Shown here piece after piece: positions 33,972-46,585 of a stretch of DNA of 64,000 nucleotides; positions within the stretch are counted from its first letter, which is position 1; each line of letters starts with the position of its first letter. Origin of the DNA: Pezicula radicicola (Eukaryota > Ascomycota > Leotiomycetes > Helotiales > Dermateaceae); NCBI GenBank assembly GCA_003008705.1, contig PDUO01000009.1, positions 434,001 through 498,000 on the forward strand, written 5' to 3'. The notes beneath the pieces were generated by a model, which saw only the letters and a list, made by a program, of their open reading frames with translations, was not told where the DNA came from and ran no database searches. The translations under genes and the position numbers were made by a program.

Positions 33972-36900
33972 GTGACCTAGACGAGAAGGTCAAAGCAGTC
34001 TCGGTAGAATCGGTGTTCGGGCAAGGGAAAAGTGGTTGCAGTGGGAGGGTTGCTACGGTTAGCCTTTTATAGACATGACTTGGATGGTTTTGCATTTTGG
34101 GGAGCGTTTGAGTTAGGCTGCTAGTTCTGTCTGTCGTTACCATGTTTGTTTTGCCTCGCTTGTATATTGATATCTTGCGGTTCTGGACCCTACTTTGTAG
34201 GAGTCCAAACTGGCCGTTCTGATATTAAGGAAATATTTCCCAAAACGTATTGTCTTACTGCTTTTGAATTTGTCGTAATATAATGTGGTGACACTTCAGT
34301 ACAATTTACAATAAAGAAATGTCAAGTCCACTAAAAGTTTTCGGAAGGCTCACCCAATGGTTGTGTCATAGAAATAGCGTCTCGCTTAACACACCGCCGA
34401 TAGGGGAGAAGGGACAGACAATTAGCGTCAATTAATCATTTTATAACCGCTCAAGGCCCCGGTCATGTCTCAGTGGTCATCTCTTGAACTCAGTTTTTCT
34501 TTGTCTGGACTCTGGGGGCGCCGCGGTATACGTACTTCCACTCCTAATGTGCTCCAACAATTCTGTACCAACTGTTATAATATTATTCCAAATCCTCTGT
34601 ATGATTCAGCAATCCAACAATCATAATAACAATTAGTATCGCGTCAAAAGAGCCGAAGACTTAAAGTGAATAGCAACTCGTGCTAGAGGGTGGTCTCCAA
34701 AGTAATATTCTTTTCGGCCTACAAACTCTTTGGGATACTAAGACATAAGTTTCTCACCGTTCCTTAGCGTCCCGTCCCGCCTCCATTTTCAATACCCCAT
34801 TCTCTTAAGTATCCATAACCAGAGAAGTGACCCACTCATCCAGCAGGTTTACATGAGGCGCACGGCGCGGAATCACTATCCGGGTTTGTGGACAGAGAAA
34901 AATTTGGGTAATTGTAAGAGTTTAAGACATTGTGCCGAAATTGGTCGAGAATCAATAATTGCCTGGTTCTAACCACCGTTGTTTGAAGTGAGTTCACTTG
35001 TACCACACCGCCATTGATCTTCATGTCGGAAGGATCAACAGTAAAACTACCAGAGGCACGTTTTGCAATTCTACCGCGGCGGCCCAGCCTTCGTTGCTTG
35101 TAACAATTCCTGTATTTTTAAACTCAATAGTATGCAATGTCGCTTCTGATTTTATACTTCGAATAACTTCCGCTCAAATGTACTTATAAATACAAATGTA
35201 TATCATGGTGCCAAAAGACTGAAGCAGAGTTTGGCCCCGGCCTAAAATAAAGTTTCGAAACCTAGCAAGGTTGAATGTCTCCCATAGTGGCCATCTAATC
35301 GTAGAAATGTGCGAATGTTTCCGCCAAGATTTCTTGTTGAGTGTGTAGTATGTATCGAGAATTTCAATCGGATTGCTAAGATACGTGCAGAAGTTCAACA
35401 GCTGGAAACTTCTTTGCAGCAGTTCTAAGCAGTGTTTGCACCTGTACCTAAAAACTAGGATGTCGAGTTGGTTAACTTCTTATATGGAGCCAAATAACAA
35501 CTCGCAACTGCTCTTTCCAACTCCTGTTTCTTCTCTATATACTCAAAATACCAAGATTTCTTGCTAGCCCGCAATTTTCTATAGTCAAAATCAAGTAAAT
35601 ACGCAATTCGGTAGCGTGGGTAACAATATGACGATGCATCGTGTCGATTGCGATATAGGCAATATGATACGATATTAAAGAGTCTTTATCATGGTAATAC
35701 AATATGATATTAGACCTCCCTGTTGATATATTGCTATATTATGATATCGATTAGTAAGATTTGTAAGGTGATACTAGTCAAAAATAGCCTAAGAATCAAT
35801 TTTTCTAGATTGTATAAGGCATTTATAATTTGCATAAGTATTTATTATTTACTTAATGCAAATAGAATAGTATAAATTTGGCTTAAAGTGCAGTATATCT
35901 TAGAAGATATATAGCGTTTAGAAAATTATATACTATATTGTTTAATATGATCATATTGCAATATATGTCGTTGTAATATAATATCTCCTACTGGGTATGG
36001 ATCCAGGTCAAGGGTGTAGTGGTATGTGCGCATCGCTAACTAGTAACACTTGCTATAGATGTAATTAATCTACACAAAAGTACACGCGATTTATATAGGT
36101 TTCTTACTCTATAGCTATATAGTTTCGCTTTTGTATATGTTTTTATTACTTTACAGCTAATAGAGCCTCGAATTTCCCTGTGTACACGCACAAAGACATA
36201 GGAAGTAGGATATGCTTAATGTTTAAATAGAAGCTTATATCACATCCATGTAGAATGTGGATAAATACCTTGTAGGAGATATAGAATTGTATATTGTATT
36301 GTGGCAATATAATTAAGGGTCTAGTAAGCTCAAAAATCTTAATCTCCTAAATCTTGGACCGTATAGTGCCAAATTACTAAGGTCAAGTAACTTACTTTAC
36401 GCGTCAATATCTGCTCAACAGTAAAGTGTGTTCTGTAATAGGCCTGTAGTTATCTTTGCTTTATGTCTTTGTAACAGCTGCCTCGTATAATAGTGGTTTA
36501 CAAGTAGCCTTCTACAGAGCTCTTAGCTCTACACTGAATGCAGAATCAGCAACGTTATTACTACTCTAAAAGTAAATGTTGATATATCGATTTCAGACTA
36601 TATAGGTGAAGTTGGAGGAGTAAGTGAAGTTCTTGATTAGGAAGGCGGTCGATCCAATCGGGCTCACCGTCCGCGTACTGTCGGGCAGAACTGTACTTAA
36701 ATAGCTTCTTCTTCTTCTTCTTCTTCTCTTAATACAACCAACCCCATGAAACCACACAACAAGAGCACCCATTAGTGACATACTAACTGGTTGCCCGTTG
36801 TAGGTTTGGGAAGCTATTATATACACCATTATATCGGTTTATTGACTAAACCGACAGTAAACTTCCTAAAATATCTTTGTATAACAACATGTTTTCCAAT

Positions 36901-38184
36901 GAGTTCTTGACAACAACTACAGGGTTTACTGCTGCAATAATTAAATAGAATTTAAACCATGCATCTAACTTGATAGAAGGAAATTGATCGCCCTTCTGCT
37001 AATTCCAGCTAAAGAAATATTTTTAAGCACCGAGGGTTTTAAAACATACCTCTTGCAACATTTGTGCCTTAACTATAGCGTTGTTGTCCCGACCAAAATT
37101 TCTTCTGTGAGCCTAGAAGTGAGTGACTAAAAGTCAAGTAATTTATTTAATTTGAGTTACTTCAGGTAAATGAGTTAAGCACCTTATTCAAAACAAGTAA
37201 GTTACTGTATTCGTATGTGCTTGTACTTAAAGTTACAACTTCGAGAACCGTTTTACGAATTAAGCGAGTGATTAAACTTGATCGCACAGAACGTACTGTA
37301 CTTACTTACAATCAAAGTTTTTATGTATTCTGAAGAAAGTACTATTAGTAGTTACGTGACCAAATTTGAGACTAAAAGCCAATTGACAACATTAGATGCG
37401 GGATCAGATTAAAAGTTTACACGACCAAAAGCCATAATCGTGAAATTTGTGAGCAAGATACACTGCACTTATGGACCTGGTCAAGAAGAGATACCGGTCC
37501 AAAACCCCCTACAAATAGAAAGAGGTTCGTTGCACGATAATGACTCCGCAACAAGGTATGAACCCTCGATCACCTTGAACATATGGCATATGGAGAAATT
37601 GCAGAAGGCGGTGAAAATCATGAATGAAGGCTTGATTGCTTGCTCCCATTAGGTGGGAGGAAGCCTAGGCTTATATATTAAAGGAGAGGCACCCAGAATA
37701 GGCCTAAATCCATACAAAATGAGGCATTGAAGGTGCCATTTCATTAACGTAAAAATGGTGCCATACTGGGCCAGAATGGTCGGAATTAATCTGCGATTTC
37801 GGAGGGATCAGCGGGCGCCAGGGCCACCAGAAATGAAGATATACTGGAAACACGTGATTATAGGCCGACACAAGGTTATACCGCTTCGGGATGTGGGCAA
37901 GGATCGGTAGGAAGACCCGCTCGCGAAGACTTTTTACAACAAGGTATCCCTCGGGACAGAGAAAATGGGTCTTTTGAGTCAAGCTTTGGAGACAGATTCT
38001 TATTATCTTAAGGTTTTGTAGACAAGTGGATCTATTCACGCATATGATAAGCAATGCCTCCTAACGTCCCTTCAGAAGACGATGTCGGAAATCAGGGACT
38101 CGTAACTCGTGCTCTCAACAACCTTCTGCTGGGACCAGATTTAACCATGAAGACGAAGTTATTAGAGGCTCCTACTCATTACTG
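33972..38184. other. 4.2 kb gene-free, AT-rich region
   Basis: No gene with recognisable motifs on either strand. The section 35600-36020 is strongly AT-rich with many ATATGATAT-like runs and looks like a decayed repeat, although CpA and TpG are not exhausted. A CTT microsatellite lies at 36705-36727. Short frames such as 37440-37652 and 37704-38054 have no support. Confidence 0.55.
36705..36727. repeat. (CTT)n trinucleotide microsatellite
   Basis: Between seven and eight perfect CTT units in non-coding DNA. Confidence 0.95.
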
Positions 38185-39859
38185 TCATGGAACAAACGAC
38201 AATGCTGAATTCGGATATTTTGTAACAAGCTTAATCCCAGCAGCCTTACAATCTTTCTTCAAACTTTCCGCTATCTGATCACTGGCTAAATAATCCAACA
38301 ATGAGAGGCTGATACGATTGAGTAGCGGCACCAGCTTCTCCCTTTGACCCAACAGCTCTCGGATCTGGTCCAAAATACTATCTTGACAGCCATGTATTGT
38401 CAAAGTCTCAAGCGATTTCGGAAGAACTTCGACGAGGCGTGGTCTTACTAGAACTTCCTCAATCTCGTCTTCTTCCTCATCGCTGTATACGGAATCTTCG
38501 CCAAGCAAGATTTTGTAATTCATAGATATTGTATATAGTCTCTTGAATTCGGTAAGAGGTCCGATGGGAAGAGCTGATTCGTCACCATTTGTATCTTGTT
38601 GGCTCGGATCTATGACAACTAGTTCTTCCAGACACGGCTTCAGATGCTCTATGGCGTATCCGACGTATTGGGGGAGAAAATCAGCCAAACGAATGGGAGG
38701 ACCACCATGGTGGTAATAGAAGCGTTTGAGGTGTGGGAATTTCAGCATCAAATGTTTGAGCGCAGGGGCTTCAACGACGGAGCGGCTCAGCGTTAGGTCT
38801 GTAATTGAGAATCGTTCAGGGCCTAGGGAAATTGTACCTCCATTTTCGGAAAGCATATGGATCTGCGCCATCTGCAGTGACTTTGGGAGAAGGAATGGCT
38901 CGATATCCTCAAATTCGAAGCCGTATTCTGTGTCGGCATATGTCAACGAAACCTTTTGAAGTTTTTTCATGGTATATTTGGAAAATGCGCTGATGGGGAA
39001 TATCTGAAGTTGTGCAGCACGACAGAAAACCTTCCGAAGGAAATTAGGGTGCTGGTCAAGTCTGTTATCGCAAGAGACGATGTCTACTATCCACGCAAGT
39101 TTGAATTAGTATGACTTCAATAGAGACAGAGACGGAACTCAAATGCTTTAAAGCCATAATTCGGGGAGCTGAACCACCACTCACGATCTACTGCCTTCAC
39201 ATCTCCTACCTTAAACTTAAGTGAATTGTAGTACCTGGGTGTTCTAGAAGCATGAAGGGAGGCCACGGAAGCTCATTGTATACATAGCTTGAGCCCGTAG
39301 AATTGGCTTATGAATCGAGTAAAAGTAAGAACTCAAAAAGATCTTGACATAATAAATTCTTTCACATACCTTCTTCTACGTTCGGTAATAAGGATAAAAG
39401 AAGAGCAACCGAGGCGTCCCAATCGCCATTTTCAACAAAACCAGCCCATTTATTTACCAACTTATACGAAAGGTAAGGGACTCCAAATTCCTGAATCGCT
39501 TGCTTGCATTTCTCCCAACTTTGCGGGGAAAGCTCAGACGTATTTAATAATTTCCCGAATGATGCTTCCTGACCCCGCATTTGGGAAAGCACGATTTTTT
39601 TCACGTATGTCGCGAGCTGAGGCTCTTCTAGTACTCGCGCAATGAATTTGGGTATGGACTCTCCACCATGGACTTGTATGAATAGCCTGTAGAGAATAGG
39701 CTTGGTGAGATTGTGTATATGGCGAGAAACGCATGACAGGTGACGAAGACATTTCCTGCTCCCACTAATTTCAAAGCTGTAAGGTATCCCTGCAGGGTCT
39801 GTCGCAACCCATTCGATGATCTCAAGGAGGATCTCATCCGAGAGTGCTTGTAGTGACAT
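38185..39859 (-). CDS. F-box-like hypothetical protein
   Basis: The model is 39859-39370, 39306-39235, 39190-39134 and 39086-38185, giving 506 residues. The N-terminus MSLQALSDEILLEIIEWVA, followed by SRKCLRHLSCVSRHIHNLTKPILYRLF, is a typical fungal F-box motif, which binds Skp1 in SCF ubiquitin ligases. The remainder has leucine-rich features (LLPNVEE, LKHLMLKFPHLKRFYYH, PKSLETLTIHGCQDS) of LRR-type F-box proteins that choose targets. The small middle exons and a weak GTCTCT donor at 39133 were set by reading frame and are the least certain part. The C-terminus is full length with an intact frame of 261 codons from the ATG at 38970. The target is unknown. Confidence 0.75.
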
Positions 39860-41699
39860 ACTTTGTTGTTTGAGGGAGAATGTATGAGATGCAAAATCAA
39901 AGCCAAGTGAATGACAACGTCCTATTTTTTGTTACTTCCTATAACTTGAAATAATAGATTTCTATATTTGGCAGCGATAAGGATTTGTATGTACTGTACA
40001 GTACCTACCTACTCGTGAATTGAATGGACGATAGCGAAGCTAGTCTCGTGGAGATGTAGCCCTTGTCTGAACAAATATCGTGCAACGAGGAATTGGTACA
40101 GTTAGTTTCATTATCGAAGTGTCGGTGTATGAAGGTGGAAGCTGAGGATGTGTGAAGCATCATATGTCGTTGGCGGTAGTCACGGGTTTTCAGACCTGTC
40201 TGTCGGGTGTCGCAATTCATATTTCTTCATTCACGTGTTTCTGCGGGCATTAGAGTTCGCTTAAGATGTGGCTAATGAGGCAGCCATGTCACATGCAAAG
40301 TATGACAAGTAGGATCTGAAGAGAGAACGTCACGTGAGCGAATTAAAGGTCAAGGTACCGTACCTATCTATCTGCATGCCCACAATCCATTGTGTTCCTC
40401 TAGACGCTTCTAGCGTTAATAAACGCCTTATTATATTTATTGAAAGAGGGGTCAATTAATTGACGTGTTTGAGCCCTAATAGGAGAGGATTCATAACTAA
40501 TAATTGCTGCAGGGCTAGTAGTGAGTTGGCTTTAGGAGCTATATAGAGGCTGTTAGAATAACGAAGCGTTCGTCAAGCTGCTATTTTGTTTTGTTACTAG
40601 AAAAGTACAAAATTGTGTTTTCAAAACTGTGAAATTCATATCGCAGGCAAATAGTTAGCTACCAAATTTAGCATCGCTTAATCTAATTGATTGGTGATTT
40701 GCATTTTGACCCTGTCTTCTTAACAATAGCTTAATAATACAAACACTTTATAAGCTTAAAACTACTGCGGTTATTTTAGAGTTAACCTATGAGTATTAAA
40801 CTTTTAAATGGCTGCCGACGGTAACTACTATTAACCTAGCTTATTATGACCACCACAAAGATCGCCTTGCAGCCCAGATTTAGAGCCTTGCAATGTGCAT
40901 CGTATTACACAGCCACCACATTTCTATATAAGACCGTCTATATTTCTTCGACAACCTGATCCTAATGTGAAAGCGCTTTCAACCTCCATTTGAATTTTGT
41001 CTTCACCGAAGTTTCAAAACGGCCGAGTGGATTGACTTACGCGACGACTTTCGAATTACACTGAATTACACATCTCCGCTTCCTAAGACTTCTGTAAGTT
41101 TCCCCAAGAAACAGATGCTTTAAGTATAATACAGAAGATATATGTTCTATCCAACGAAATCTTAATCTAACATAATCCTAGACTGCAGTCTAACCTAATC
41201 ACAAAAATCAAATCTCCAAACCCAGCATACCATGGCGTCAAACAACCAAGATGTCGCGATCTAAGAACGAGTCCGCAGCCTCATCCACAACCGACAAAGA
41301 AGTCAAAGAAGTTCAATAAAAGCGAAGGAAATGGAGAAAAGCATGATGTCAAGGAAGTAAAAGGCCAAGAAGGAAGGAGTGAATATGAGAAATATGCTAT
41401 ATTTGCATATACGGATAAGCGAGTTATTGATCCGAATGGTAATGGATATGAAGCTTATGGAGAGGATTGGTTTGGGTGAATAATGATTGGTAGCGATAAT
41501 TTTTGACGGAAATTGATTTGAAGTTAGAGGGGTTTGTGGTACTAGTCGTGGGTTGAGGAGACGGCTATAAATAATCGCTGTGGAATTCTTTTCGCTGATC
41601 CGGTAACAATGATTCTTCAATGAAGGATAATCTTTTGCTTGGAGCGCACTACATAGGTAAAGAGGTGATATTGTTGAATCTCTTTCTCAATAGCTAAGT
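39860..41699. other. intergenic region with one possible short exon
   Basis: No complete gene. Between about 41175 and 41479 a plus-strand frame without ATG ends with YEKYAIFAYTDKRVIDPNGN and GYEAYGEDWFG. The last 40 codons look protein-like. An ATG in a neighbouring frame (41251) opens MSRSKNESAAS. A frameshift or unseen splice would be needed to join them. TCACGTGA-like sites lie near 40233 and 40331. Confidence 0.35.
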
Positions 41700-43616
41700 T
41701 TAGTCGTTGTTCGATCGAAGACTATATATTTCCTTCCACAACTCTAAACATTGTTGTTCAGAAAACATGGCTCTGGGTATAATGCCATCAATCTCGCGCT
41801 CGAAATCGGCTTGTGTACGTGCACTGCAGGTTTTAGAAAGCCACTCGACGAAGCACTGTCTTTCAAACCGACCCCAAGCAGCATAGGCTCCGATAACGAG
41901 TATCCATAGCGATGTACGGATGTCGTGTTCGAAAGGTAGATACCTTGCAGAGATAATGGCGTCAGCTAATCTTCCGACGAGGCCGGCCGTGTTTGTGTGG
42001 GAACCGTGTCGTACAAAGAGGTAAAGATATAGCATGGCCGCGATGCGTAAGGGCTCTGGCATCTTTCCTTCGGGAAAATTGGGCAATCCCTGAAATCCAG
42101 CCGAAAGCTGATAATCCACTACATAAATAATATCGACAACGCTGCTTCGTTTAGAGGTTGTTTGAGGAATCCTTTCAACTAAGGATTGTAGCGTGGATAT
42201 CACTTGGATAATATCACGAGAGTTCCACCTCGATTCAAATAATCTTTCAATAGCGTCAACGGGATAATCTGGCATCATTCTCGTGGCGTGGTAGTGCATG
42301 GTAGCCGAAGCTTCTTTGCTTGGGTACATGAGGGGGAAGCGAGGTTTGCAGTTGCAAATTGAGCTATAGAAGACATCGAGCCTGTGAATATGCCATAATC
42401 GGTTAGATCATGCTATTGTGTTACTACGTGAGGCATTGGATAAGTACTTACTGTACGAACGTCTTAGCCAACCGAGCTGGGATATTTTTCAAACCACCAC
42501 GAGCATTTACCATCTGCTCTAATCCATCGATATGTATGGCAGTATTCCCAATTGTATGAGTTAGTGACTATAGTTTCGATTAGTTCACTGATTATACCTG
42601 TGTTATAATGGCATATCAAAACACATACATCATGAATCACTAACAATGCAACTGCTCCGAGCGTCGCGTTATTGATTCCCACTGAAGTATTGCCCAACCG
42701 TTTTGCTACAATACGCATTGCTTCATTACTATGATATAGATTGCTACGACCAGTGTCATAATAAAGTGCTGCGATTGATAAGCTACTATGGAGAAGCGCC
42801 GTGTCCTTTGCTGCAAATGATATCCAGTCTTGTGTTGGGTTGATGTGCAGGACCTCTTCTGTATCAACAAAAAGAGCTAAAACTAAATTTTAAAATTAGA
42901 ATATTAATCAGTATTTCATATGCGACAGGGCAATGCTTACGGTAGCGTATGAAAAGGTCGATGAGTGGTGCTGAATGGCTGGGTAGGGCATTAACGGAGT
43001 CGAGCTGTTCGGCGTATGTGAAGTGCATATTGGCAAAGTCTCGGCTAGGACTTCTATCGATGCATTTCGTATGCTCGTCTCCCTTTCCTAACATCCGCTT
43101 TGCTGTAGAAGAAACTGTACCTGGCCGATCTATCACAGCATCCGTGATTAGTGAAGCTGGTGTCTTAGATCTCCGAGGGCCTCTTCGCATGGGCTTTCGG
43201 GACTGTAGAGGAAATCGTAACATTCCACGAGTTTTGTGGGATATTATAGTATCAGTTGGAGAGTCAATTGGCTCTGTCAATGTTACCGAGATAGAAGGTG
43301 GCTGGCTAATGTGACGTGCAGCGTGGGCCCGCACCCGCTTTCGGATAGAGACATCCTCACTGGATTGAGAAGGCTCCCCTGTAAATGTTACAAAGGCAAG
43401 TTTTGAGGCTCGATCTGGAGGTTCCTTGACAAGCGTTGTAGGTAGCTTCCCTTGGAGCATCGCATGCTTGTGGACCTTTTTTTGCCTCGCTTCATTCCCG
43501 ACCATAGATGAGGGCTTTCCAGTGGTATTTATGAATTCAAATCTAGCAGCGCATCCATTTTCATCTATTCCATTCGTTTTAGAAGTAGACTGCCTGCTTT
43601 GAACAGATATAGGCAT
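41700..43616 (-). CDS. fungal-specific transcription factor domain protein without zinc cluster
   Basis: The model is 43616-42941, 42882-42629, 42567-42452 and 42381-41700, giving 575 residues. The N-terminal part carries FEFINTTGKP and NEARQKKVHKHAM, the opening of a common Pezizomycotina family (often named tachykinin-family or Fungal_trans_2 proteins) that lacks the Zn2Cys6 finger. The middle reads DTALLHSSLSIAALYYDTG, GAVALLVIHD and, after intron 3, IHIDGLEQMVNARGGL. This is the conserved helical regulator domain. The end has CSARTQADFEREIDGIIPR and ends at NND. Introns of 58, 61 and 70 bases each restore the family sequence. Whether it binds DNA or partners a finger protein is unknown. 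No neighbour points to a target. Confidence 0.85.
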
Positions 43617-44190
43617 GGGTGCAAATGGTGGTGAGTCTCTGTACGTGGTCGTTACTCGAGTAAATTAATCTCAATATATGTCCAAGATGTGTAAAGATAC
43701 CTTGCAACAGCAAGAAGTAGTTGAAATACGGTTTGGCCGTCTTTTCCCGATGCTGACTGTGAGCTGTTAGATATTCTTGATGGAGTGTTACATTGTTGAC
43801 GTGAGAAGAAGAGACGGAAGCTGACACGAGCTCGCTTAATATTAGCGTTTCAGTTAAGAATTACCAGATTAGGAAACCCCCTTTCTTGATTATTTACCGA
43901 ATAAAATCGATACCTCAGGCCATTATCCAACTTGGGTCATTTAGATTTAGGTACCTTCGGGTGCGTGGTACTGCTTGTAGGGTTTTCTTTAATCCAATCT
44001 TTTGGTGTAAGCGCGGGTAGCCTAGCTCTTGCTGGACCAGCTATTTATTTGGGCATGAATCCACTGATACGCCTCAAAATTTCTCCTGTGCCTTTTTCCT
44101 AACAAACTTCTACCGCACCACTTCGATTTTTGTCACGACACGACACAACGGTCACTTAGGATTATTAGACAAACGAAACTGCGTAAAACG
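43617..44190. other. intergenic, divergent promoters
   Basis: The region lies between two divergent genes. No further gene or repeat is seen. Confidence 0.45.
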
Positions 44191-45012
44191 ATGGATAAGT
44201 TTACGAGAACAGGAAAAGATACTTTCTGGTCTCTAATGTCGAGGACAGTCACCAAATCAAGAGGTATCAAATCCATCCAGTGGCACTTTTTGCAACACAA
44301 CACTTACAAAGTTTGAGTTCATCCATGGAACGATATCACAGCTCATCGCACCGTCACTACCACAAGCTCGAAAGCTCCCCGGGAACCCAACACATGCAGT
44401 AAAACTCCAACAAAACTTATCAGCGCAACAGGAAAACCTAAGTTGGATGTCAAACTACCGAGCCAAGTGCCTGTACAAGGATTAGAATATGTACTGTAAG
44501 AGAACCCCTCAGATATACTCCAAACACAAATTTCAATGCGAATGACTGACAAGCAATTTAGGTCAACGCTAGACAGCATTGCGTCTTGGATTCGCACAGG
44601 TTCACTATGGCCAATGTCATTCGGACTAGCATGCTGTGCTGTAGAAATGATGCACTGTTCAACACCACGCTACGACCAAGACCGTCTCGGGATAATCTTC
44701 AGGGCTTCCCCTCGTCAGTCCGACGTTATGATCGTAGCAGGCACGTTAACCAACAAAATGGCACCAGCACTCCGTCAAGTCTACGATCAGATGCCTGAAC
44801 CGAGATATGTAATAAGCATGGGAAGTTGCGCGAACGGTGGCGGTTATTATCATTATAGCTATTCGGTTGTGCGTGGTTGTGATAGGATTGTACCGGTTGA
44901 TATATATGTGCCTGGGTGTCCTCCAACAGCAGAAGCATTGCTATATGCAGTGTTCTTGTTAAAAAAGAAAATGAGAAGAGAGAAGAAGAGTCGAATGTGG
45001 TACAGAAAGTGA
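44191..45012 (+). CDS. NADH:ubiquinone oxidoreductase 20 kDa (PSST/NDUFS7/NuoB) subunit, divergent copy
   Basis: Mitochondrial complex I subunit carrying iron-sulfur cluster N2, next to the quinone site. The model is 44191-44263, 44318-44495 and 44562-45012, giving 233 residues. The last junction is certain (GLEYVL to STLDSIASW, branch CTGAC). The first intron is tentative; an acceptor at 44341 would give 225 residues. The N-terminus is basic and serine/threonine-rich as expected for a targeting peptide. The core from [10 protein letters not shown] through [15 protein letters not shown] to [13 protein letters not shown] and VPGCPP is nearly canonical, and all four N2 cysteines are present (C108, C109, C173, C203). 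Outside the core it is unusually divergent: SIASWIRTG before it and [21 protein letters not shown] at the end. This could be a paralogue of the housekeeping gene. Confidence 0.88.
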
Positions 45013-45250
45013 TACGTTGTATCTACGTGTTAAATCAAGAGCTGCGAAGCACTAATTGGGAAATACGAAGTCTGTCTGCATAGACAATTCACTTTGACTT
45101 TCTGAGATATGATAAACCACTTATTAAAAAAACTAAGCCGAAAATCTCTTAGTTTCTACAATGAGACTTGAAAATAAAGTTCTCCGGAACTTCTCAACCC
45201 CATCAATTCTTCGACAAGCAAAACACTCCTCCCAACCAGTACAAGAAAGC

Positions 45251-46585
45251 TCAAGCAAGAGCCTCAGGAAACTTTGGCGCTTTAGGGCTGGGTTCGGGAA
45301 GGACCCAATAAAATGATTGATTTGGGCTTGGATATTTGTATTCCTCAACCAGGAGGCCTTGGCAAATTGGGCACATAGATGCCCATCCACTTGATCGAGA
45401 CGATAATAATGACTCGTTGAAGACTAAACCGGGCCACCGCGTCATTGGGCTCATTATTCGACGGTATTGAAGTACTGCAGCAGGTCCCTGGACGTCAATT
45501 ATCTTGCCGCAAGGACACAATAACTGCGGTTGATTAGGTGGGAAAGTCTTGTTGAGACTTTCCACAGCGAACGCATCTCTTTTTGCTTGGACAGCTCGAA
45601 GAATATACTTGGAGCGTTTTTGGCGTAGATGAGATGGATTGATAGTACAGACAAAGTCAGTATATTCTCTAACACAGGAGCAAGAGTTGTAACCATTTGG
45701 GTAGCGTGCTGGGCCGCGACTGCCATCGTGCTGGACTCTTCCCAGCGCTTTACCTGTGCCTAGACTCAGAAACTCGAAGTTAGTTTACTTGTCGTAGATA
45801 TATTGGGAGCAAGTGAAACATGATTTATGGGCAATGAGCAATTGATTTGAAAGGGGTGATTATGCGTACAATCATCACACAGCGGCCGTGCGGACCCCTG
45901 GATGTCTCTGAGGAACTGTCGCCTATTAAAGAGACTACACCTCCAACAAAGTGGATCTCTTCCATCGACGCAGCACCATCGCAATCCCAGTGAATTAAGA
46001 TCTGCGGGGCGTTCAAAGTCATTTATGGTCACTTGCCCATGGCCAGAAAGACAACCATTTGGCCATCTACTTCTCGAAGCGTATCGCCGGTTATTATTAG
46101 GGTTTGCGTCATTGGTATCTGGGAGAAATTGTTAGCTTTTGTTATGCTCGGCATAGTGAATTACAGAAAGCAATTAACCACTTAGATAAAACCGAGAAGG
46201 TTCAATCCACCTAGACTATTAAGATAGTTTCGTTCTTCAACCCGAAAATAAATAATAACGTCTTCTAAAATCTCTTTCAAATCAAGAAACTAGAGAAAAG
46301 CCACTTACGAAAGTGAACTCCAGGGCGACCAAGTGCGTAGCGAGAACTCGAAGCTATTAGTCTAGGGGGGTTGCCCTGGCTAAATTGCATCTGGTCATCG
46401 TGCCCAATAGTGGGATGAAGAGCCAGCCGAACCGATCGGTTAACCTGTTGCAAATTTCTCATATCCGTGGGATTGAGGCAAGGAAGAATAGCTTCCAAAA
46501 TATCTGAATTCGCATCCTTAAAGAGTTCCGCAAGACGGGTTCTCCTTGAGCCCGGGTTAGGCCGTCGAGGAGGTTGCCCTGGCAT
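45251..46585 (-). CDS. cysteine-rich F-box-like hypothetical protein
   Basis: The model is 46585-46309, 46118-45820 and 45772-45251, giving 365 residues. It starts at the ATG at 46585 (A at -3), with another in-frame ATG upstream at 46651. ANSDILEAILPCLNPTDMRNLQQVNRSVRLAL near residues 26-57 resembles an F-box. The rest holds several close cysteine pairs: C150/C153, C173/C176, C223/C225, C278/C280 and C326/C329, as in zinc-ribbon proteins. The final exon, with SLNKTFPPNQ, GPAAVLQYRRIM, GWASMCPICQGLL, looks like a family I associate with Leotiomycetes, function unknown. Intron 1 is 190 bases with a perfect GTAAGT donor. Intron 2 uses a weak GTTTCA donor chosen by frame. A protein-degradation role is a guess from the F-box only. 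Confidence 0.72.

Noticed and set aside
36593..36829. Minus-strand frame with a run of arginines.
   Set aside because: The run is the translated CTT/AAG microsatellite; nothing else supports a gene.
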